64,000 nt of DNA from Prochlorococcus sp. scB241_528O2 (GTDB taxonomy: Bacteria > Cyanobacteriota > Cyanobacteriia > PCC-6307 > Cyanobiaceae): assembly GCA_000634115.1 (NCBI GenBank), contig JFLJ01000175.1:1-64000 (forward strand). The letters are read 5' to 3'. How positions within the stretch are numbered: the stretch's first letter is position 1; every line of letters begins with the position of its first letter. The position numbers and the translations under genes are program-made. The notes beneath the pieces are model-generated. The model made no database searches. It was not told where the DNA came from and saw only the letters and a program-made list of their open reading frames with translations. This document shows, piece by piece, positions 1-6,780 of this stretch.

Positions 1-1
1 A

Positions 2-313
2 AGGATAACAAGAGGTCTTAAAAGCATGGCCAGAGAATTAAAAGTACCAGTAGTTGCTTTGTCTCAACTTAGTAGAGGAGTAGAGTCAAGAACAAATAAA
101 AGACCAATGTTAAGCGATCTAAGAGAATCAGGTTCTATTGAACAAGACGCAGATTTAGTATTAATGATTTATCGAGATGAATACTATAATCCAGAGACTG
201 AAGATAGAGGGATAACAGAGATCATTGTCACTAAACATAGAAATGGACCCGTAGGAACTGTTAAATTATTATTTGAACCTCAATTTACGAGATTTAAGAA
301 TTTAGCTAATTAA
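2..313 (+). CDS. dnaB: Replicative DNA helicase DnaB, C-terminal end (5' truncated by window)
   Basis: This is the last ~103 codons of the replicative helicase, a hexameric 5'-3' ATPase that unwinds DNA at the fork. The frame is open from base 2 ([13 protein letters not shown]), so the internal ATG at 26 is not the start. Visible RecA-fold signatures of the DnaB C-terminal domain are [24 protein letters not shown] and the late [12 protein letters not shown] segment with the arginine-finger region. It ends 13 nt before mnmG on the same strand. Identification is firm; length and any intein upstream cannot be judged. Confidence 0.96.
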   Translation, partial: RITRGLKSMARELKVPVVALSQLSRGVESRTNKRPMLSDLRESGSIEQDADLVLMIYRDEYYNPETEDRGITEIIVTKHRNGPVGTVKLLFEPQFTRFKNLAN

Positions 314-326
314 ATCAATCCTAATA

Positions 327-2294
327 ATGCAAGATCATCAATCAACAAATGAATCTTTTGATATCATCGTCATTGGAGGAGGACATGCAGGATGTGAAGC
401 AGCTATTACATCAGCAAAATTAGGATTTTCTACAGCCTTATTCACAATCAATTTAGATAGGATTGCCTGGCAACCTTGTAATCCTGCAGTTGGGGGGCCA
501 GCAAAAAGTCAGTTAGTGCATGAAGTTGATGCATTAGGAGGAATTATTGGAAAATTAGCTGATGAAACAGCGATACAAAAAAGAATATTAAATGCAAGTA
601 GAGGACCAGCTGTATGGGCATTAAGAGCTCAAACAGATAAAAGAGAATACTCAAAAAAGATGATCGAAATACTACAAAATACAGATAATTTATCTTTGAA
701 AGAAGCCATGATTACTGAACTAGATATTGCAAAAACTGAAAAAATTGGATTGAAGTCAAAAAAAAGAATAAAGGGTGTAAAAACATTCTTTGGTAGTTAT
801 TACTCAGCGAGATCAGTTATCATAACAGCTGGTACTTTTTTAGAAGGAAGAATATGGATAGGTAATAAATCAATGTCAGCTGGTAGATCGGGCGAACAAG
901 CAGCACAAGGACTTACCCAAAGCTTGCACGAAATTGGTATCAAAACAGAACGTTTAAAAACAGGAACTCCAGCAAGAGTTGATAAAAAAAGTATCATTTT
1001 TGATCAATTAGATATTCAACCTAGTACTGCAGCTGATAAATATTTTTCGTTTGATCCAGATATCAAAAATAATATGCCCCAAGTTAGTTGTCATATCACA
1101 AGAACAACTTCTAAAACACATCAACTAATTCGAGAAAATTTACATTTAACCCCCATTTACGGCGGTTTTATTGATAGTAAGGGTCCAAGATATTGTCCAT
1201 CTATTGAAGATAAAATCGTTAAATTTGCTGATAAAGAATCACATCAAATTTTCTTAGAACCAGAAGGAATTAAAACCCCTGAAATATATGTTCAAGGATT
1301 TTCTACAGGTTTACCCGAAAATATTCAATTAGAACTTTTAAGAACCTTACCTGGATTAAGTGAATGTAAAATGTTGCGACCAGCATATGCTGTGGAGTAT
1401 GAATATATACCTGCAACACAGCTCCAAACATCACTCGAAACGAAAGAAATTGAATATTTATTTAGCGCTGGACAAATTAATGGCACTACTGGTTATGAAG
1501 AAGCAGCTGCACAAGGATTAGTTGCAGGAATCAATGCTACAAGAAAACTAAACAAAAAAGATCCAATAATCTTTACTAGGGAAAGCAGCTATATAGGAAC
1601 AATGATTAATGATTTAATTACCAAAGATCTCAAAGAACCATACAGAGTTCTTACTAGTAGGAGTGAATATAGGTTAACCCTAAGAGGAGATAATGCAGAT
1701 AGAAGATTAACGCCTTTAGGTTATCAAATAGGGTTAATTGATGAGAAAAGATGGGCGGCATATCAAGAAAAAATGCAATCACTTGAAGAAGAGAAATTAA
1801 GATTAAGAACGACCCGTTTAAAAAATACAGATGAAGTAGCTAAGAAAATAGAATTAGACACAGGTTCAAAAATCAAAGGCTCAACAACTTTGAAAGAACT
1901 ATTAAAAAGACCAAATTTTCATTATTCAGATCTAATTAAATATGATTTGACTGATAAAGATCTTACTTCGGCAATAAAGGAAGGTGTTGAAATAGATATT
2001 AAATACGAGGGTTATCTTAAAAGACAAAATAACAATATTGAACAAATCAATCGACAAAGCTGTAAATCTCTGCCCCAAGAAATAAATTATGAAAAAATAG
2101 ATACATTATCTTTAGAAGCTAGAGAAAATTTGAATAGGATAAAGCCAAAAAATTTTGGTGATGCTTCAAAAATTCCTGGAGTTAGCAAAGCTGATTTAAC
2201 TGCATTACTTGTTTGGCTAAAAATAAAAGAAATAAAAAAAGAAAAGGCAAATATTTGTACTGAAAAAAGTTATCATCTTAAAAGGAATCTGTAA
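327..2294 (+). CDS. mnmG: tRNA uridine 5-carboxymethylaminomethyl modification enzyme MnmG (GidA)
   Basis: 655 aa. With MnmE it installs the cmnm5 group on the wobble uridine of certain tRNAs, using FAD, glycine or ammonium and methylene-THF. An N-terminal FAD-binding Rossmann motif is visible ([12 protein letters not shown], about residue 15), then [25 protein letters not shown] and the [17 protein letters not shown] block near residue 385, all hallmarks of the GidA family. The C-terminal helical domain ([17 protein letters not shown]) is followed by a lysine-rich tail of about 20 residues. It follows dnaB after 13 nt and probably shares its transcript. Start is ATG 327. Confidence 0.97.
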   Translation: MQDHQSTNESFDIIVIGGGHAGCEAAITSAKLGFSTALFTINLDRIAWQPCNPAVGGPAKSQLVHEVDALGGIIGKLADETAIQKRILNASRGPAVWALRAQTDKREYSKKMIEILQNTDNLSLKEAMITELDIAKTEKIGLKSKKRIKGVKTFFGSYYSARSVIITAGTFLEGRIWIGNKSMSAGRSGEQAAQGLTQSLHEIGIKTERLKTGTPARVDKKSIIFDQLDIQPSTAADKYFSFDPDIKNNMPQVSCHITRTTSKTHQLIRENLHLTPIYGGFIDSKGPRYCPSIEDKIVKFADKESHQIFLEPEGIKTPEIYVQGFSTGLPENIQLELLRTLPGLSECKMLRPAYAVEYEYIPATQLQTSLETKEIEYLFSAGQINGTTGYEEAAAQGLVAGINATRKLNKKDPIIFTRESSYIGTMINDLITKDLKEPYRVLTSRSEYRLTLRGDNADRRLTPLGYQIGLIDEKRWAAYQEKMQSLEEEKLRLRTTRLKNTDEVAKKIELDTGSKIKGSTTLKELLKRPNFHYSDLIKYDLTDKDLTSAIKEGVEIDIKYEGYLKRQNNNIEQINRQSCKSLPQEINYEKIDTLSLEARENLNRIKPKNFGDASKIPGVSKADLTALLVWLKIKEIKKEKANICTEKSYHLKRNL

Positions 2295-2362
2295 GATCAC
2301 TGAATAATAAACTTTTCAACTCACCAGAAATCTTATGGGAAGAAAAAGCCTCTACTTTTTTA

Positions 2363-2905
2363 GTGAAAAATAAACTACCAAAAATATCTGGTCCATGGAA
2401 ATTAATGCTGCTTGGAGATGGAAGTCCCACCAGACATCTACAGCTTTTAACTAATCAAGAAACAAAAATTAAATTAATTGCAATGCAATTAGATCCTCTA
2501 TCCATTCAAGAGGGTCCTAAAGAGTTGAATCAGTTAAATGGCCCTTTAATTAGAAGACAAGTGTGGATTAAAAACAATAATAAAAACCTAGCATGGGCTG
2601 AAAGTTGGTGGAATGCAGAACAAGTGAGTGAAAATTTAAAAGCCAAAGAAGAGCCAATTTGGAAAAATTTAACACAGGACAGATCAGAATTGTTTAGGGA
2701 AGTTGATAGTATTTCACTTGTTAATTCAAAATGGTTAGAAGAAAAATTTTATTTTCAAGGTCCATTCTGGTCAAGAAATTATAGATTTTTTCGTGACAAA
2801 AAACCGCTAACTATTATTAGGGAAGTATTTAATCCACATTTAGAATGTTTACTGGGCTCATCTGGAATTAACGAATTTGTAAATCTATACTCTTCTTCTT
2901 CTTGA
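2363..2905 (+). CDS. Chorismate lyase-like protein (DUF98 family)
   Basis: 180 aa from the GTG at 2363. It resembles the DUF98 chorismate pyruvate-lyase family, which in cyanobacteria makes 4-hydroxybenzoate for the plastoquinone head group. Supporting segments are GPWKLMLLGDGSPTRHL near the N-terminus, the R-R-x-V-W stretch (IRRQVWI) near residue 65, an Ala-Trp-Ala-Glu segment and the late SRNYRFF. The frame stays open upstream to 2282, giving a plausible extension (LNNKLFNSPEILWEEKASTF) that overlaps the end of mnmG but has no ATG, GTG or TTG, so the true start is uncertain. It converges with and overlaps the next gene by 21 nt. The function is a family inference. Confidence 0.72.
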   Translation: MKNKLPKISGPWKLMLLGDGSPTRHLQLLTNQETKIKLIAMQLDPLSIQEGPKELNQLNGPLIRRQVWIKNNNKNLAWAESWWNAEQVSENLKAKEEPIWKNLTQDRSELFREVDSISLVNSKWLEEKFYFQGPFWSRNYRFFRDKKPLTIIREVFNPHLECLLGSSGINEFVNLYSSSS

Positions 2906-3451
2906 TCTAGGTAGATTTCTGGATTTTGATGAACCACCTCGATGGTTTAATTGATCTCTAAGTGAATCATCCTCTTTTTCTGAAGATCTTTGCCATCTTT
3001 CAACTTTGAAATCCATTTCATCTGGCCAATCTTCGTCTTTACTCTCTTTCCCATAAGGTAATTTTTTTTGCTCAGTTGTCTGTAAATTTTTTGGTTGCCT
3101 TAAAGATATGGCTTCTAAAGGTCTTTTTGAATGCGGTTTAGTAGATTCATAAGAATATGATTCTCTAGTAAATGTCTTAATATCGCTATTATCATCGTAA
3201 AAATTATCATCATTCCAATCATCATTATCTTCATCAAAAAATAAATCCACTTTTTCAGATACCCATCTTCCTACTTTTTTAACACTCTTACTTGTTATTC
3301 CTTGAAAATCTGAGTTCCTTCTTTTACCTGGCCTAGCCCCAGATACTCCATCAACGAATTGTCTTCCAGTTTCAAAAATTTTATCAACTTGTTTATCAAC
3401 AATATTTCTATCAAAACTATTTCTAAGATTTCTAATTCTCCTTGAATCCAT
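2885..3451 (-). CDS. Conserved hypothetical protein, acidic linker and basic tail
   Basis: 188 aa from the ATG at 3451; a TTG at 3469 would add six residues. I do not recognise a domain. The N-terminus (MDSRRIRNLRNSFDRNIVDKQV) is basic and helical-looking. A central segment reads KSVKKVGRWVSEKVDLFF and runs into a striking Asp/Asn stretch (DEDNDDWNDDNFYDDNSD). The C-terminus is Arg/Ser rich and ends RSRRRRV. No signal peptide or membrane helix is visible, so it is probably cytoplasmic and partly disordered. Its 3' end overlaps the chorismate-lyase gene by 21 nt, tail to tail. Charge pattern could suit nucleic-acid or ribosome contact, but that is speculation. Confidence 0.7.
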   Translation of the reverse strand: MDSRRIRNLRNSFDRNIVDKQVDKIFETGRQFVDGVSGARPGKRRNSDFQGITSKSVKKVGRWVSEKVDLFFDEDNDDWNDDNFYDDNSDIKTFTRESYSYESTKPHSKRPLEAISLRQPKNLQTTEQKKLPYGKESKDEDWPDEMDFKVERWQRSSEKEDDSLRDQLNHRGGSSKSRNLPRSRRRRV

Positions 3452-3532
3452 AATATTATGTTTTTTCAAGTATAAATTACATTAAAAAAATACAAAATTC
3501 CAAATATAGAAACAAAAACACATCTTAACTTT

Positions 3533-4060
3533 CTAATCAAACAAAATTAAACAGTTTTTATTCCATGATCCATTAAAGAAATTTACACAACATTTTTTAC
3601 AGGCAATATTCTTTATTCTTTTCCTATAAAAAAATTTCTCACCACAATTTTGACAAGTTCCTATATATTTTAATTCTCTCCTTTCTATAGGAAATGAGTG
3701 CCTTACAGAAATTTGAAAATTCTTCTCTGACGCATTAATTTGATTCATCTTTACTAAGAAATTTGGACCATGTGTCTCATTTTTTTTTAATATCCTATCT
3801 ACCCATGCATGAATCATTTCATGACATAAAGTACTATTTATTGCACTAGTAGATAATTTACTCAAAATAGGTTTCGATAATATAATTTCAGAATCTAAAA
3901 GACCATTTATTCGTTTTCTTTTATAAAAACCAGCAGTAGTTTTTAATCTATTATCGCTCCATCTAACTTTGACTAAAGGTTGATTATTAACAGCTAAAGA
4001 ATTTTCGAAATATTGGCTATTAAATCTATGAAATAAGGGTAAAAGAGGAATTAAAGGCAT
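3533..4060 (-). CDS. SprT-like zinc metalloprotease-fold protein
   Basis: 175 aa. The SprT/Spartan-like family is shown by the zincin motif HEMIHAW near residue 80 (HExxH), preceded by an N-terminal segment typical of the family (LFHRFNSQYFENSL). A C-terminal zinc ribbon is made of two Cys pairs, CQNCG and CKKCC. In other organisms SprT-family proteins cleave DNA-protein crosslinks, but bacterial members of this size are mostly uncharacterised. Start ATG at 4060 is clear. It is transcribed divergently from the next gene across an 87-nt gap. Family assignment is strong; substrate is unknown. Confidence 0.85.
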   Translation of the reverse strand: MPLIPLLPLFHRFNSQYFENSLAVNNQPLVKVRWSDNRLKTTAGFYKRKRINGLLDSEIILSKPILSKLSTSAINSTLCHEMIHAWVDRILKKNETHGPNFLVKMNQINASEKNFQISVRHSFPIERRELKYIGTCQNCGEKFFYRKRIKNIACKKCCVNFFNGSWNKNCLILFD

Positions 4061-4147
4061 TATGAATTAAAATTAGTATTATTTTGACAAAAAAAACCAT
4101 CAAAAACGATTTATTTTCTTAAAGTAAGAAAAAAACCACAATTCATC

Positions 4148-4567
4148 ATGGATGCAACACTAGTTAAAGATATTGGAATTAAAGCGTTATTAGTTGGCGG
4201 AGCAGTGCTAGTTTCTTTTTGGACTTTTAATGCCGTCAAATTAGTTATAAGCGCAAGAGGAATTAATCCATTAGTAAGAAAGTTTTTTGATCAAATAGCT
4301 GCTGGGAGAATTGATGCAGCTTATGGTTTGACTACAAAAACTTATAAAACTCATGTTAAGCGCCAAGACTTTCTCAAATTCTTAGCTAGTTTAAACCTGA
4401 ATAAATACAGAAATTTAAAATCAGGAAGACCTAGAGTTCAAGAAGATCAAATCATAATAACGTTAAATTTAAAATCAGAAGATAAACAAGATGAGCTACC
4501 ATTAGATTTTACCTTCGCAAAAACTGACAAGGATTGGAAAATAGACAGAATAGCCAAAGTTAACTAA
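4148..4567 (+). CDS. Conserved hypothetical single-pass membrane protein
   Basis: 139 aa. One hydrophobic helix is visible at about residues 11-31 (IKALLVGGAVLVSFWTFNAV), then a soluble C-terminal part. That part (ARGINPLVRKFFDQIAAGRIDAAYGLTT, ending PLDFTFAKTDKDWKIDRIAKV) looks like the NTF2/DUF4864-type cone fold in which 'dAAYxltt' precedes a sheet ending in 'W.I..i'. That fold reading is inference. A sequence matching TTGACA lies at 4084-4089 in the upstream gap, but I see no good -10 at normal spacing. It is 9 nt upstream of the ligase and may be co-transcribed with it. Confidence 0.75.
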   Translation: MDATLVKDIGIKALLVGGAVLVSFWTFNAVKLVISARGINPLVRKFFDQIAAGRIDAAYGLTTKTYKTHVKRQDFLKFLASLNLNKYRNLKSGRPRVQEDQIIITLNLKSEDKQDELPLDFTFAKTDKDWKIDRIAKVN

Positions 4568-4576
4568 TAATTTCTT

Positions 4577-5905
4577 GTGAGGCCAAAAGAATTGTTAAAA
4601 GAAGAAATAATACGTCAATTAGAATTACACCCAAGTAGATTAGATAAAGAAAAAATCATCTTCGAAGCAATGGAGAAAGGCTTTGATGATTTTTTTGAAG
4701 GAATTCGTATGGCTCTCGATCCATTAGTAACTTTTGGAGTAAAAATGGTTCCTGAAAAAGAGCATGAAAAAAGTAAAAGTTTTTTATGGAAAGATTTTAA
4801 AGAATTAGCCAATAAGCTAATTCAAAGAGAAATTACTGGGCACGCTGCCCGCGATGCAATTTTTACAGCGATGGAATCTGCAAAAAAAGAAGAGTGGAAT
4901 GGGTTTTATAGACGAGTCCTAATTAAAGATCTTAGATGTGGCGTATCTGAAAAAACAATCAACAAGATAGCAAAGAAATTTCCAAAATATGCGATCCCTA
5001 TTTTTTGTTGTCCTTTAGCTCATGATAGTGCAAATCATGAAAAAAAAATGATAGGCAAAAAGCAAATTGAAATCAAATTAGATGGAGTAAGGGTTTTAAC
5101 TATTATTAGACAAAATAAAGTAGAAATGTTTTCTCGAAATGGAAAGCAATTTCATAATTTTGATCATATCATCTCAGAAATAGAAAACGTTATAAAAGAA
5201 AATCCTAGTCCTTATGATTTAGTCCTTGATGGTGAAGTGATTAGCGCTAATTTTCAGGATTTAATGAAACAGGTACATAGAAAAGATGGCAAACAAACTA
5301 AAGACGCAGTGCTCCACCTTTTTGACTTATGTCCTCTTAAAAACTTCCAAACAGGGAGATGGAGCACTAATCAAACAAAAAGAAGTTTATTAGTAAAAGA
5401 ATGGGTGGCAAAACATTCCATACTGCTAAAACATATACGATCACTTGAATGGGAAAATGTAGATCTTGACACCATTGAGGGACAGAAACGATTTGTAGAA
5501 CTGAATAAGTCTGCCGTGGAAGGAGGATATGAAGGAGTAATGATTAAAGACCCTGATGCTATCTATGAATGTAAAAGAACGCACAGTTGGTTAAAAGCAA
5601 AACCTTTCATTGAAGTCACTTTAAAAGTTGTATCAGTTGAAGAAGGTACAGGTCGCAATAAAGGTCGACTCGGAGCAATTCTGGTAGAAGGTGATGACGA
5701 TGGGTATGAATACAGTCTTAGTTGCGGGAGTGGATTTAGTGATATCCAACGTGAGGAATATTGGTCAAAACGCAATCAGCTCGTTGGTCAACTTGTAGAA
5801 ATCAGAGCTGATGCCAAAACTAAATCCAAGGATGCGGTGGCTTATAGTCTTAGGTTTCCAAGATTCAAATGCTTTAGAGGATTTAAAGCTGGAGAGAAGA
5901 TTTAA
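4577..5905 (+). CDS. ATP-dependent DNA ligase, T4 gp30-like
   Basis: 442 aa, GTG start; a stop codon at 4568 rules out a longer form. It seals nicks through a lysine-AMP intermediate. The adenylation motif is EIKLDGVR with nucleophile Lys167, followed by YDLVLDGEV (motif III), EGVMIKDPDA (motif IV) and SWLKAKPF (motif V). The N-terminal helical domain carries REITGHAARD and VLIKDLRCGVS, which parallel the 'RKLTGNAA' and 'RDLECGAS' segments of phage T4 ligase. The OB-fold contains SCGSGFSD, like T4 'NAGSGLKD'. Bacteria normally replicate with NAD-dependent LigA, so this is an accessory enzyme, probably for repair and possibly of phage origin. Base composition looks like its neighbours. Confidence 0.93.
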   Translation: MRPKELLKEEIIRQLELHPSRLDKEKIIFEAMEKGFDDFFEGIRMALDPLVTFGVKMVPEKEHEKSKSFLWKDFKELANKLIQREITGHAARDAIFTAMESAKKEEWNGFYRRVLIKDLRCGVSEKTINKIAKKFPKYAIPIFCCPLAHDSANHEKKMIGKKQIEIKLDGVRVLTIIRQNKVEMFSRNGKQFHNFDHIISEIENVIKENPSPYDLVLDGEVISANFQDLMKQVHRKDGKQTKDAVLHLFDLCPLKNFQTGRWSTNQTKRSLLVKEWVAKHSILLKHIRSLEWENVDLDTIEGQKRFVELNKSAVEGGYEGVMIKDPDAIYECKRTHSWLKAKPFIEVTLKVVSVEEGTGRNKGRLGAILVEGDDDGYEYSLSCGSGFSDIQREEYWSKRNQLVGQLVEIRADAKTKSKDAVAYSLRFPRFKCFRGFKAGEKI

Positions 5906-6024
5906 ATTGTTTTAAAAATAATATTCAACAAGGTAGTCAATGAAAAATGTGGTTATTAATTAAAAAAATTTAAAATCTTGGCTATAAAATATAAGAATAA
6001 TTATCAGGTTTTTTTTCGAGACTA

Positions 6025-6177
6025 ATGACTAAGAAAGCTGTTTTCAACCACATAAAAACACCTTGTGGACAAGCAAAATATATCCAATTAGAATCCAACA
6101 AAACTTTACTAGGTAAATTTAGGCTTATTTGGTTTGTATTAATTGCATCTATTAGAGATTGGAATATTAAAGATTAA
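6025..6177 (+). CDS. Small protein, 50 codons, unknown function
   Basis: An ATG at 6025 opens a 50-codon frame ending in TAA at 6175-6177. The product begins MTKKAVFNHIKTPCGQAKYI and ends FVLIASIRDWNIKD. It fills most of the 276-nt gap between the ligase gene and the convergent VTT-family gene. It has one Cys, a short hydrophobic patch (IWFVLIASI) and no recognised domain. Codon use (A/T-ending) matches the neighbours and the frame is not a shadow of another gene. I infer a real small gene; conservation across strains would settle it. Confidence 0.55.
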   Translation: MTKKAVFNHIKTPCGQAKYIQLESNKTLLGKFRLIWFVLIASIRDWNIKD

Positions 6178-6181
6178 ATTC

Positions 6182-6778
6182 TTAGGAGTTTTCAAAATAC
6201 TCTCTAGAGTATTTAGCTAAAAAATATACAACTAAAGACGTTGAGACAACTCCAATCATAGTCATATATAAATTATTTGGTGATTGCAAATTTTTTAACT
6301 CCTGGAGACTTTTTGCTAAACTACCTATTGAGCAATAAAGAAAAGTTCCTGGAATTATTCCAAGAAGACCAAGAGCGAAATCTCTAAATTTAACATTATT
6401 CAAACCATAAAAATAATTAAGAATACTGAAAGGAAATATCGGGGATAATCTCGCTAAAAAAATTAATTTAAGGCCGCCTTTTTCTACTACTTTCTCCATC
6501 ACACTTAATTTTGGATAACGATTAAAAAGGTTTTTTAGCTTTTTTGCAAAAAAACTTTTTGATACAAAAAATGCAACTGATGCTCCTATGGAAGCCGAAA
6601 TGAAAACGATAATTGATCCTAAATATGAGCCATATAAAAAACCTGATAATAGAGATAACCAAGAAGCTGGAAGTATTAATAAAACAATTAAAATATAAAT
6701 GCAAACAAAAGAAAAAACCCCAATTCCAGTATTAAAAAAAAAAGACAAATTATAAATATTTTCTAGAAATATATTCAT
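6182..6778 (-). CDS. TVP38/TMEM64 (VTT/DedA-type) membrane protein
   Basis: 198 aa from ATG 6778; a TTG at 6784 would overlap the valS stop. It is an integral membrane protein of the VTT (SNARE-associated Golgi) family. Helices are visible at about residues 19-50 (GVFSFVCIYILIVLLILPASW) and through the Gly-rich FLYGSYLGSIIVFISASIGA segment. The hallmark FLARLSPIFPFSILNYFYGL motif sits near residue 110, and a C-terminal helix ends VVSTSLVVYFLA. VTT proteins are linked to lipid scrambling or transport in other systems; the bacterial role is poorly defined. It lies 2 nt behind valS and is probably in its transcript. Confidence 0.88.
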   Translation of the reverse strand: MNIFLENIYNLSFFFNTGIGVFSFVCIYILIVLLILPASWLSLLSGFLYGSYLGSIIVFISASIGASVAFFVSKSFFAKKLKNLFNRYPKLSVMEKVVEKGGLKLIFLARLSPIFPFSILNYFYGLNNVKFRDFALGLLGIIPGTFLYCSIGSLAKSLQELKNLQSPNNLYMTMIGVVSTSLVVYFLAKYSREYFENS

Positions 6779-6780
6779 TA

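Noticed and set aside
4084..4106. TTGACA promoter for the gene at 4148
   Set aside because: The -35-like hexamer is exact but there is no reasonable -10 at 16-18 nt, so I did not list it as a promoter.
4577..5905. Prophage or genomic island around the T4-type ligase
   Set aside because: No integrase, phage structural gene, tRNA junction or compositional break is seen nearby; the neighbours look like ordinary host genes.
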